Source of the DNA: CAWCDJ01 sp963836015 | GTDB lineage: Bacteria > Acidobacteriota > Terriglobia > Bryobacterales > Bryobacteraceae | DNA: 64,000 nt | Direction of reading: 5' to 3' | NCBI GenBank assembly: GCA_963836015.1 | Contig: CAWIIF010000003.1 | Location: forward strand, 62,001-126,000 | In this document: piece after piece, positions 56,397 to 64,000 of the stretch | Layout: the number at the start of each line of letters is the position of its first letter | How positions within the stretch are numbered: position 1 is the stretch's first letter | Notes under the pieces: model-generated | Databases searched by the model: none | What the model was told of the DNA's origin: nothing | Seen by the model: only the letters and a program-made list of their open reading frames with translations | Program-made: the position numbers and the translations under genes

Positions 56397-56405
56397 TGAC
56401 ATAAT
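56397..56405 (+). promoter_or_regulatory. Candidate extended -10 for the TPR-protein gene
   Basis: TGA followed by CATAAT forms an extended -10 element 26 bp before the ATG at 56431. No convincing -35 is present. Confidence 0.35.
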
Positions 56406-56430
56406 TGTCGGCAGCAAAGGAGGTCGGGGA

Positions 56431-57735
56431 ATGTCTCCCAGCATCGGCCTACGATTCGGTATGTTGGCGGCGGCGGCAGCGTTGCTGGCGCAGCCTGGTT
56501 TCGGGCAGCGGGGCGGGCAGGGTCCGACGACAGGGACCGGGAGCACCACCGGGGGAACCGGGGCGGGCACCAGCACCGGGACGACTCCCGGGGTGGGTAC
56601 CACGCGGAACCCGACGATTCCCAATACGGTTCCGAATACGCAACAACAGACCCCCATGGCTCTGCCGCCGGTTTTCGTCACCGGCCGGGTATTGCTGGAA
56701 GACGGAACGGCGCCTCCGCAATCGGTAACCATCGAGCGGGTTTGCAGCAGCGGGCAGCCGCATGCCGAGGGTTACACAGACAGCAAAGGTTATTTTTCGC
56801 TGGAGCTGGGAAGGCAGAACCCGGGAGTCATGCAAGACGCCAGCGAGGAGCCGGGATTCGGCGGATTCGGGATGGGCGGCTCGCCGGCCCAGATGGGTTC
56901 GACCCGCCAATCGACTGGCAGCGGCGGGATGAATGCCGACAACCGCTTCATGAATTGCGAGCTGCGTGCGCGGATGGCGGGCTACCGTTCGCAATCGTTG
57001 AGCCTGGTGAACCACCGGGCCATGGACAATCCGGATTTGGGCGTGATCCTGCTGCACCGTATCGGAGAGTCGGAAGGGACGACCGTCAGCGCGCGGACCC
57101 TGGCTGCGCCGAAGAACGCGCGGAAGGCTTACGAGAAGGGCTTTGACGCGCTGAAGAAGAAGAAAACCGAGCAGGCGGAGCAGGAATTCCAGAAGGCGGT
57201 TCAGATCGACTCGAACTTCTCGGCGGCCTGGTGCGAGCTGGGAAAACTGCAGGCGGCCCGGAGCGACTTCGACAGTGCGCACCAGTCATTCGAAGCGTCG
57301 CTGAAGGCGGACCCGAAGTTCGTGATTCCCTATGTCGAGCTGTCCTTCCTCGAATACCGGGCGCAGAAGTGGCAGGCGTTGGCGGACATCTCGGCCGAAG
57401 CCGCCAAGCTGGACGCGTTCGAATACCCGCAGGCCTACCTGCTGAACGCGCTCGCGAACTATAACCTGAAGAACTACGACGCGGCGGAGAAGAGCGCGCG
57501 GGAGGCGGAGCGGATCGACACGCAGCACCGCTACCCGAAGAGCGCCCACATCCTCGGTGTGATCCTGGCGAACAAGCAGGACTACACGGGGGCGGCCGTG
57601 GAGTTCCGCAACTACCTGAAGTTTGCGCCGGACGCGTCCGACGCGGCGACAGTGAAGGGGCAACTCCAACAGGTGGAGCAGATTACCGCGCAAGGAGCGG
57701 TGAAGCAGCAGCCTCAGCAGCAACAGCAGCAGTAG
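56431..57735 (+). CDS. Exported TPR-repeat protein with carboxypeptidase-regulatory-like segment
   Basis: The 434-residue protein has a signal peptide (GLRFGMLAAAAALLAQPGFG), a Gly/Thr/Pro-rich linker, and a beta segment (about 85-130, FVTGRVLLEDGTAPPQSVTI and GYTDSKGYFSLELG). Residues 230-415 hold four to five tetratricopeptide repeats (KAYEKGFDALKKKKTEQAEQ, FQKAVQIDSNFSAAWCELGK, AARSDFDSAHQSFEASLKAD). A Gln-rich tail encoded by CAG repeats follows. TPR arrays mediate protein-protein contacts in the periplasm. AAAGGAGG 7 nt upstream fixes the ATG at 56431. It lies upstream of the kinase gene and may share its pathway. Confidence 0.85.
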   Translation: MSPSIGLRFGMLAAAAALLAQPGFGQRGGQGPTTGTGSTTGGTGAGTSTGTTPGVGTTRNPTIPNTVPNTQQQTPMALPPVFVTGRVLLEDGTAPPQSVTIERVCSSGQPHAEGYTDSKGYFSLELGRQNPGVMQDASEEPGFGGFGMGGSPAQMGSTRQSTGSGGMNADNRFMNCELRARMAGYRSQSLSLVNHRAMDNPDLGVILLHRIGESEGTTVSARTLAAPKNARKAYEKGFDALKKKKTEQAEQEFQKAVQIDSNFSAAWCELGKLQAARSDFDSAHQSFEASLKADPKFVIPYVELSFLEYRAQKWQALADISAEAAKLDAFEYPQAYLLNALANYNLKNYDAAEKSAREAERIDTQHRYPKSAHILGVILANKQDYTGAAVEFRNYLKFAPDASDAATVKGQLQQVEQITAQGAVKQQPQQQQQQ

Positions 57736-57815
57736 GTCTCCGGAAGCCGTCGAGGGTTTTACGAGTGGGTCTTCCGCGGGTGGGCGGAGTATACTAATGC
57801 GACCACCCAAAAAAA

Positions 57816-60572
57816 ATGAGCGGAGGCCCGGATTCGGAACTCGCGCCCGGCACGCGGCTGGGCGATTACGAAATCAAGAAAAAGCTAGGCGCGGGTGGTA
57901 TGGGCGTGGTGTATCTCGCCACGGACACGAAACTGCGCCGCCAAGCCGCGATCAAAGTCCTGGCCGACGGTGAAGAAAGCGATGCCACCGCGCCCCGCAG
58001 GCTGGTGCTCGAGGCGCAGTCCGCCTCCGCGCTGAATCACCCCAACATCGTCACGGTTTACCAGGCGGGGAGCGAAGCCGGCACGGACTTCATCGCGATG
58101 GAGTACGTGGCGGGCCACAACCTGCACGCGCTGATTCCGAAATCGGGGATGGCGCCCCTCGAAGCCCTGAAGCTGGCGATTCCCATCGCGGCGGCGCTGG
58201 CGGCGGCCCACGAAGCGGGCATCGTGCACCGCGACCTGAAACCCGGGAACGTCATGGTGACGGACCGGGGGACGGTGAAGGTGGTGGATTTCGGGCTGGC
58301 CAAGCGCTCCAAGGCCGTTGCGGAGGCCGGGGACACTACCGACACAATGCCCGGCGTCGTGAGGGGTACTTTCGGATTCATGGCGCCGGAGCAGATTCAG
58401 GGGCGCGAGGTGGATGGCCGCTGCGACATCTGGGCATTCGGCTGCCTTCTCTACCGTATGTTGACGGGTAAGGACGCGTTCGATGCGGGATCCGCGGCGG
58501 ACACGATGGCGGCTGTCCTGATACGGGAGCCGGCGCCGCTGCGGGAGATGGTGCCGGGAGTTCCGCCGGCGTTCGAACGGACGGTGGCACGGTGCCTGCG
58601 TAAGAATCCGGCGGAGCGCTGGCAAAGCATGGTGGATGTGAGCCTGGTGCTCGAAGACCTGGCGGCAGAGGCGGCAAACCCCCAGGCGCCGGTTGCACGT
58701 CGTCGAGGCGTGGGAAGGGCGGCCCTGGCCCTGGCACTGGCACTGCTCGCCGGAGGGGCGCTGGGCGCGGGGGCATTCTGGTGGAACGGGCGGCGGGCGC
58801 CGGGAGCGGCTCCGGAGTCGTTGCTGCGAATGGCGACGCTCGATGCGGGGCTGAGCGGCTGGCCTGCGCTCTCGAAGGACGGCTCGCTGATGGCGTATGC
58901 ATCGGACCGTGCCGGCGACGGCAACCTGGACATCTGGCTGAAGCAGGTGGGAGGACGGCAGGCGATCCGGCTCACGCAGGATCCGGCCGACGAGAGCGCC
59001 CCTTCGATCTCTCCGGATGGAACCAAGGTGGCGTTCCGGTCGGAGCGCAATGGAGGCGGCGTTTACGTGGTGCCGGCGCTGGGCGGAGAGGCCATGCTGA
59101 TCGCCCCCGAAGGACGCAACCCGAAGTTCTCTCCGGACGGGCGGCAGGTGGCATTCTGGACGGGCAGGGCAGCTGGATACTTGCAGGGCTCGGCCAAGGT
59201 CTTCGTCGTGGATGCAGGGGGCGGCACACCGCAGCAGATCGCGGCCGGAATGGCGGCCGCCCTGTACCCGGCGTGGTCTCCGAAGGGCGATGCACTGCTG
59301 GCGCTGGCGCGCGACGACGCGACGCGCGCGCCGGAGACGGGCCTGGACTGGTGGATTCTGCCGATACGCGGCGCGCCGCCGCGAAAGACGGGCATGGTGC
59401 CGCAGCTTTGGGCGAGCCGTTTGCTGGCACGGCGCACTCCAGCCCCGGCTCCCCTGGACTGGCAGGATCCGGACGGGCGCGTGACTTTCGCGTTGGAGGT
59501 AGGAGACGCCTGGAACCTCTGGCAGACCACCATCGGGACCGACGGAAGACTGAGTGGATTCCCGAGGCGGGTCACGCTGGGTCCGGGGCGGCAGAGGGAG
59601 GCGTCCTGGGCGCAGGTGAAGTCGGGCGAGCGCCTGGCGTTTGCGGATACGCCGCTCAATTACGACATCTGGCAGCTGCCGGTGGACGCCGAGAGCGGCG
59701 CGGTGAAGGGGGAGTTGGCGCAGTTAGTGCAGAGTCCGGCGATGGAGAGCTCGCCCTCTCTTTCCGAGGACGGCTCCCGGCTGACCTTTCTGAGCAAGGC
59801 GACCAGCCTGTGGGCCCTGCGGTCGAGGGACGAGGGGCGCGGCGGAGCGCGGGAAACGACGCTCCTGACCAGCGACCGGTACATCGCCAACCAGGTCCTT
59901 TCGGGTGACGGACGGCGGGTGTTCTATTCGACGGGGGCAGGCGACATCCTGGCGCAGCCGGCGGCGGGAGGGGCCGCGGAGGAATTGTGCAAGGGCTGCG
60001 GCACCGTAACGGCGGCGTCGCGGGATGGGGCGAAGGTGCTCTACGAGCCCTACCAGGGCGAGGACCTGACTTACTGGGATGCGGCCTCGCGACGCAGCGT
60101 GAAGGCGGCGCTGCGGCCGGCGGCCACCGCGGTATTGTCGGGGGCGCGGTTCTCACCCGACGGCCGGTGGATCGCGTTCGAAGAGATCGACAACCGCAAC
60201 GCCACCGCACGGGTGTGGATTGCGCGGGCGGAAGGGCCGCTGCCGGTGCCGCGGACGGAATGGATTGCGGTGACGGACGGATCGTCGGTAGAGCGGGACC
60301 CGGCCTGGTCGCCGGGCGGCAGCCTGCTTTACTTCCTTTCGGAGCGGGACGGATTCCGCTGCATCTGGGCGCGCCGCCTGGACGGGTCGATGCAGCCGGC
60401 CGGCCCGGCGTTCGCGGTGAAGCACCTGCATGCGGCCCGCCTGTCGCTCATGAATGTCGGGACAGCCAGTCATCAGATCGGATTCTGGGCCGCGCCCGGC
60501 CGGCTGGTGTTCAGCCTGGGAGAGCTGACCGGCAACATCTGGCTGGAGGAGACGGCAGCGCAGCCGCGTTGA
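57816..60572 (+). CDS. Ser/Thr protein kinase with C-terminal beta-propeller
   Basis: The 918-residue protein has a PknB-type kinase domain at about 18-280: glycine loop LGAGGMGVVY, Lys47 in AAIKVL, catalytic His138-Arg-Asp140 in HRDLKPGNVM, DFGLAK, and APEQIQGREVDGRCDIWAFG. One membrane helix follows (about 302-325, AALALALALLAGGALGAG), then a PD40/TolB-like propeller (about 335-910, DESAPSISPDGTKVAFRSE and NPKFSPDGRQVAFWTG). The kinase faces the cytoplasm and the propeller the periplasm, so an outside ligand could set kinase activity. This design is greatly expanded in Acidobacteria. The ATG follows a 9-A run and no Shine-Dalgarno is seen. A TATACT at 57790 may be its -10. Confidence 0.93.
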   Translation: MSGGPDSELAPGTRLGDYEIKKKLGAGGMGVVYLATDTKLRRQAAIKVLADGEESDATAPRRLVLEAQSASALNHPNIVTVYQAGSEAGTDFIAMEYVAGHNLHALIPKSGMAPLEALKLAIPIAAALAAAHEAGIVHRDLKPGNVMVTDRGTVKVVDFGLAKRSKAVAEAGDTTDTMPGVVRGTFGFMAPEQIQGREVDGRCDIWAFGCLLYRMLTGKDAFDAGSAADTMAAVLIREPAPLREMVPGVPPAFERTVARCLRKNPAERWQSMVDVSLVLEDLAAEAANPQAPVARRRGVGRAALALALALLAGGALGAGAFWWNGRRAPGAAPESLLRMATLDAGLSGWPALSKDGSLMAYASDRAGDGNLDIWLKQVGGRQAIRLTQDPADESAPSISPDGTKVAFRSERNGGGVYVVPALGGEAMLIAPEGRNPKFSPDGRQVAFWTGRAAGYLQGSAKVFVVDAGGGTPQQIAAGMAAALYPAWSPKGDALLALARDDATRAPETGLDWWILPIRGAPPRKTGMVPQLWASRLLARRTPAPAPLDWQDPDGRVTFALEVGDAWNLWQTTIGTDGRLSGFPRRVTLGPGRQREASWAQVKSGERLAFADTPLNYDIWQLPVDAESGAVKGELAQLVQSPAMESSPSLSEDGSRLTFLSKATSLWALRSRDEGRGGARETTLLTSDRYIANQVLSGDGRRVFYSTGAGDILAQPAAGGAAEELCKGCGTVTAASRDGAKVLYEPYQGEDLTYWDAASRRSVKAALRPAATAVLSGARFSPDGRWIAFEEIDNRNATARVWIARAEGPLPVPRTEWIAVTDGSSVERDPAWSPGGSLLYFLSERDGFRCIWARRLDGSMQPAGPAFAVKHLHAARLSLMNVGTASHQIGFWAAPGRLVFSLGELTGNIWLEETAAQPR

Positions 60573-60576
60573 CACT

Positions 60577-61446
60577 ATGCGGACGATCAGCGTGATCGTG
60601 GTGGCGCGCGACGAGGGACGGGAGCTGCGGCTGACGGTGGAGAATCTCGAAGACACGCTGCCCGAGACGGCCGAGATCGTCGTAGTGGACGACGGCTCGC
60701 GGGATGGAAGTGCGGCGTTCCTGGCCCGGCGGAGAGGGCGGGTGCGGCTGGAGCGCACGGCGGGTCTGGGGGTGGCGCGGGCGCGCAATCGCGGTGCGGC
60801 GCGGGCGAAGGGCGATCTGCTGATCTTCGCGGACGGACACATACGCGTGGAAGCGGAGTGGTGGAAGGCGCTGGCGGAGGCGGCGGAGAGGCCGCGGGTC
60901 GGGGCGGCGGCGCCGGGAGTGCGCGGCATCCGCCGGCACCAGGGGATTGGTTACGGCCTGACTTTCCGCGGACCCGAGCTTGGCGTGCGCTGGCTGAACA
61001 AGGCCGCGGACGCACCATTTCCGGCGCTGATTCTGCCGGGATGCTGCCTGGCGATGCGCCGGGCGGTGTTCGAATCGGCTGGTGGATGGGATGCCGGGCT
61101 GCATGGAATCGGCGGCAACGACAACGAGTTCTGCCTGCGGCTGTGGCTGTTGGGATGGAGGCTGCTGATCGAGCCCAGGGTGGTAGTGCGGCACCGTTTC
61201 CGGCAGGAATCGAAGGTGCGGGTGGACGGAGCCGAGTACCTGCACAACCATCTGCGGCTGGCGATGGTGCACCTGAAACCGGAACGGGCCGGCAGGGTAT
61301 TCGCAGCGTTTCAGAAGGATCGCGCACTGGGCGCGGCGGTCGCGCTGCTGATGGCGGGCGACGCAATGGCGCGGCGGAGGGAGCTGCTGGTACGCCGAAT
61401 CAAAAATGATGATTGGTGTTTTAAACAATTCGGCTTAGAATGGTAA
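60577..61446 (+). CDS. Glycosyltransferase family 2 protein, GalNAc-transferase-like
   Basis: The 289-residue GT-A enzyme has ISVIVVARDEGRELRLTVEN, VVVDDGSRDGS, and LLIFADGHIRVEAEWWKALA in the DxD/DxH position, like eukaryotic polypeptide GalNAc-transferases (D-x-H). ILPGCCLAMRRAVFESAGGW and GGNDNEFCLRLWLLGW follow, as in their acceptor-side domain. There are no membrane helices. It starts 4 bp after the kinase stop, so both are translated from one message. It may glycosylate a protein or build a surface sugar; the sequence does not say which. Confidence 0.88.
   Translation: MRTISVIVVARDEGRELRLTVENLEDTLPETAEIVVVDDGSRDGSAAFLARRRGRVRLERTAGLGVARARNRGAARAKGDLLIFADGHIRVEAEWWKALAEAAERPRVGAAAPGVRGIRRHQGIGYGLTFRGPELGVRWLNKAADAPFPALILPGCCLAMRRAVFESAGGWDAGLHGIGGNDNEFCLRLWLLGWRLLIEPRVVVRHRFRQESKVRVDGAEYLHNHLRLAMVHLKPERAGRVFAAFQKDRALGAAVALLMAGDAMARRRELLVRRIKNDDWCFKQFGLEW
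61413..61441 (+). promoter_or_regulatory. Candidate sigma-70 promoter for the Lys/Ala-rich protein
   Basis: TTGGTG (61413-61418) and TAGAAT (61436-61441) are 17 bp apart, inside the 3' end of the glycosyltransferase gene and about 48 bp before the ATG. Confidence 0.5.
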
Positions 61447-61489
61447 CGGCCAAAGGCCGATCCACGGGAATTTAACGATTGAGGTGAAC

Positions 61490-61720
61490 ATGGCGACCAA
61501 GAAGAAGGCAGCAAAGAAGGCAGCCAAGAAGCCCGCGGCGAAGAAGGCCGCGAAGAAAGCCGCGAAGAAAGCGCCGGCCAAGAAGGCCGCAAAGAAAGCC
61601 CCAGCCAAAAAGGCCGCGAAGAAAGCGGTGAAAAAAGCACCGGCCAAGAAAAAGGGGAAGCGGATCAAGCACACGCCTCCGATGGAGATGACGAAAAGCG
61701 AGCCGACGCCTACCGCATAG
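61490..61720 (+). CDS. Histone H1-like Lys/Ala-rich protein
   Basis: The 76-residue protein is built from KKAAKKA/KKAPAKK units for its first 50 residues, followed by KRIKHTPPMEMTKSEPTPTA. This is the composition of bacterial histone-H1-like DNA-binding tails (HctA/AlgP-type), which compact DNA through charge alone. GAGGTGA lies 2-3 nt before the ATG, with a promoter upstream. The AAG/GCC repeats at DNA level make it prone to length change. Nucleoid binding is inferred from composition. Confidence 0.8.
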   Translation: MATKKKAAKKAAKKPAAKKAAKKAAKKAPAKKAAKKAPAKKAAKKAVKKAPAKKKGKRIKHTPPMEMTKSEPTPTA

Positions 61721-61765
61721 CATGCCGGCCGGTGCCCCGGTGGACGCGCCGGCCCGTCTTGCATC

Positions 61766-64000
61766 ATGGCCACGCACAAACGCAGAAAAGCTCCGGTCGG
61801 GTATTACACGACCCATAAGCCGCGTTCCGCGTGGTTCCACCATTCGACCGCATTTCCCCTGCGCGAGGCCGACCCTAGCGAGGTCGAGCGCCGGATGTTC
61901 GTCGATCCTTCGGCCGGGCCGCAGGGCTGGGAGCCGATGGGCCCTTCCAACTTCGCCGGGCGAGTGACGTCGCTCGCGATCCATCCAAAGACCGGCATGT
62001 TGTTTACGGGAACGGCAGGCGCGGCCGTATGGCGCAGTCCGGACCTGGGGAAGACGTGGCTGCCGCCGCCGCTCCGCTTGAATCCGCCGATCGGCGGCAA
62101 GGATCGCTACTATGCCCGGGTGAAGAGCTGGCCGAGCAATGCGGTCGGCTCGCTGGCGATCGACCCGCACAACCCGGACCACATCCTATGCGGCATGGGC
62201 GAAGCCAACGGATCGGCGGACAATTATCCGGGCTGCGGCATTTTCCATTCGCTCGACGCGGGCGAGACCTGGCACATCCTGGCGTACACGGAAAGCACGG
62301 GCTTGCCGCGGCGCATCGGGGCGCTGGCGATCGACCCCGCCAATCCGAACCACATACGGGCCGGCGGCGCGACGCATAACCTGGCGGAGGCGGCCGGGCT
62401 GTTCTTTTCGACCGATGGCGGCGTGACCTGGAGCGCCGAGAACTTTTTCAATAAGAGCTACGATTGCCACGCGGTGGTGTTTGGGGCGGGCGGCACGGTG
62501 TTCGCGACCCTGGACGCGCGGGGCGCGCAGAACGGCATCTGGCGGTCCTCGAAGGCGGGGGATGGGTCGGCGTGGCTGGGGACCTTTACCGATCTGCCCG
62601 ACGGAATCCACTTCGGGCGCACCAGCTTGGCCGTGGCGCCGTCGCAGCCGCGCACGATCTACGCATTAGCCGGAAACCGGCGCGGCGGAGTGCTGGGCGT
62701 GTTCCGCAGCGACGACGGCGGCGAGACGTGGCGCGAAATCGGCGGCCGGCACTTTCGCAGCGAGCAGCAGACCAGCTACACCAACTGCATCGCGGTGCAC
62801 CCGGAAGACCCGGACTTTGTAGCGGCCGGCGGGCTGGACGTACACATTTCCAGGAACGGAGGGAAGACTTGGGAGCACGCCAGCGACGGCGGCGCGCTGC
62901 CCGGAACTCCCAAGGCGGTCCACGATGACCAGCACGCCCTGCTGATTCTGAAAGACGGCACGATCGTCACGGGCAGCGACGGCGGTGTATACGTCAGCCA
63001 CAACGGCGGGAAGAGTTGGCGGGCGCGGCTGCACGGAATGCAGACCACCATGTTCTACGCGTTGGACGTGGCCGCGACCAACTCGAACGCGATGGGCGGC
63101 GGCTGCCAGGACAACGGAACCCTGGTGCGGGACGACCGGGACGCTCCGGGCCATTTTCGCAACGTGATCGGCGGTGACGGCATCTGGCTCGTATACGACT
63201 GCCAGGAGGCGCAGAACATCTTCGGCGGGTACCACGAGGCGCACATTTTCCGGCACCGGAAGGGGGAAGGCGACCGCTGGGTAAACATCACGCCGCCGAT
63301 CCACAGGGCGGAGCGCAAGGTGAAGGCCATCGTGGTGATGGCGATCGATCCGGTGCGCCGCCGGGGGCGTCGCCACAAGTACGTATACCTGGGAACGAAC
63401 CGCCTCTGGCGCACGGCGAACTGGGGAAAGAGCTGGAAACCGGTGTCGCCGGATTTCGACGGTACGGCGGTTTCGGCAATCGCGATCGCGCCGGACGAAC
63501 CGGACTTCCTGATGGTAGGGACGAGCGGCGGCGGCATTTACCGGTCGACCGACGGGGCGAAGGCGTGGTCGGAGAACTTCGCTGGAGCCGAGATACCGCC
63601 GCGGATGATCACCTCCATCCGGATCTTCACACGGCCGGGGGCGCCGTCTAACCCGCAGCAACCGCAGCTTTCGACACGGGCGTTGTGCACGGTGGCGGCG
63701 ACCGGGCTGGGCCGGGTCCCGATACCGAAGCTGTTTCATCCGGAGGGCGGGTCGGAGCTGATGCGCCAGGCCTACTCGCATGTTTTTGCGTGCCTGGGAC
63801 ACGGCGAGTACGGTTGGAAGGACGCGGAAGCCGGCAGGCTTCCGGACGTCACCTACCGCTGCTGCGCGTTCGAGACGCGTCCGCCGTACCGGGCGTTTGT
63901 GGGGGGCGATTTCGGCATCATGATGGCGGACAGCAAGGGGTTCGAAGCTCTCGAGCAATCGTTCAACCTGGCCAACATCCCGGTGGCCGACCAGTTTGCC
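61766..64000 (+). CDS. BNR/Asp-box sortilin-like propeller protein (3' end beyond window)
   Basis: The frame is open from the ATG at 61766 to the window end (745 residues so far). At least seven Asp-box motifs appear: SPDLGKTW, SLDAGETW, STDGGVTW, SDDGGETW, SRNGGKTW, SHNGGKSW and STDGAKAW, each followed by short beta-strand patterns, plus CQDNGTLVRDDRD and IGGDGIWLVYD. This is the same family as the broken locus at 51964-53985 but a distinct subtype. No signal peptide is seen at the N-terminus (MATHKRRKAPVGYYTT), so it may be cytosolic or exported by another route, or the true start may differ. Family roles are poorly known. Confidence 0.85.
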   Translation, partial: MATHKRRKAPVGYYTTHKPRSAWFHHSTAFPLREADPSEVERRMFVDPSAGPQGWEPMGPSNFAGRVTSLAIHPKTGMLFTGTAGAAVWRSPDLGKTWLPPPLRLNPPIGGKDRYYARVKSWPSNAVGSLAIDPHNPDHILCGMGEANGSADNYPGCGIFHSLDAGETWHILAYTESTGLPRRIGALAIDPANPNHIRAGGATHNLAEAAGLFFSTDGGVTWSAENFFNKSYDCHAVVFGAGGTVFATLDARGAQNGIWRSSKAGDGSAWLGTFTDLPDGIHFGRTSLAVAPSQPRTIYALAGNRRGGVLGVFRSDDGGETWREIGGRHFRSEQQTSYTNCIAVHPEDPDFVAAGGLDVHISRNGGKTWEHASDGGALPGTPKAVHDDQHALLILKDGTIVTGSDGGVYVSHNGGKSWRARLHGMQTTMFYALDVAATNSNAMGGGCQDNGTLVRDDRDAPGHFRNVIGGDGIWLVYDCQEAQNIFGGYHEAHIFRHRKGEGDRWVNITPPIHRAERKVKAIVVMAIDPVRRRGRRHKYVYLGTNRLWRTANWGKSWKPVSPDFDGTAVSAIAIAPDEPDFLMVGTSGGGIYRSTDGAKAWSENFAGAEIPPRMITSIRIFTRPGAPSNPQQPQLSTRALCTVAATGLGRVPIPKLFHPEGGSELMRQAYSHVFACLGHGEYGWKDAEAGRLPDVTYRCCAFETRPPYRAFVGGDFGIMMADSKGFEALEQSFNLANIPVADQFA

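Noticed and set aside
61490..61650. Tandem AAG/GCC repeats as a CRISPR-like or satellite array
   Set aside because: There are no unique spacers; the repeats encode a Lys/Ala-rich protein with a good start and promoter.

Overview
The window is high-GC DNA from a Gram-negative soil-type bacterium, most likely an Acidobacteriota of the Solibacter/Bryobacter kind. This is inferred from gene content: an Mla lipid-transport operon, tandem GH38 mannosidases, S9 peptidases, carboxypeptidase-regulatory-domain proteins, BNR/sortilin-like proteins, a Ser/Thr kinase fused to a beta-propeller, Tat-exported Gfo/Idh/MocA and lactonase proteins, and a DUF2339 protein. There is no rRNA, tRNA, integrase or CRISPR array, so this looks like chromosome with local decay rather than a mobile island.

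Left part (1-16783): a partial carboxymuconolactone decarboxylase, a lipocalin-like exported protein and an aldo/keto reductase face a divergent LysR regulator whose start abuts a perfect inverted repeat. Next comes a decayed patch (GT2 remnant and nucleotidyltransferase pseudogene), a sigma-54 activator, a triple fusion for lysophospholipid uptake and re-acylation (LplT-PlsC-Aas), a DUF2339 membrane protein, a P1-family peptidase, and an mlaE-mlaF-mlaD-hpnK-like operon. The first and last of these systems both concern envelope lipid maintenance.

Middle part (16784-32726): housekeeping genes (guaA, a CtpA-type protease, ech-ribH-nusB, lepA), an ORF6N protein, a U32 peptidase carrying an in-frame palindromic insertion, a GH97 glycosidase, transketolase, and an FHA-lytic transglycosylase fusion.

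Right part (32727-64000): a selenoprotein (redoxin plus DsbD-like domain) with an in-frame TGA and a well-placed SECIS hairpin; two GH38 mannosidase paralogues (one frameshifted) around a carboxypeptidase-regulatory protein; a DPP-IV-like S9 peptidase; potABCD; a strongly expressed small lipoprotein; a Gfo/Idh/MocA oxidoreductase; a broken and partly inverted sortilin-like gene; DinB; lactonase; a TPR protein; a kinase-propeller/GT2 pair; a histone-H1-like Lys/Ala-rich protein; and a second, intact BNR protein cut by the window end.

The strongest observations are the selenocysteine redoxin (conventional gene calling would split it in two), the palindromic element inside the U32 gene, the FHA-MltD fusion, the MlaF ATPase lacking both its Walker-B glutamate and H-loop histidine, and the scrambled sortilin-like locus. 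Several frameshifts (34200, about 53270, 3365-4060) could be true decay or sequencing/assembly error; raw-read checks would separate these.
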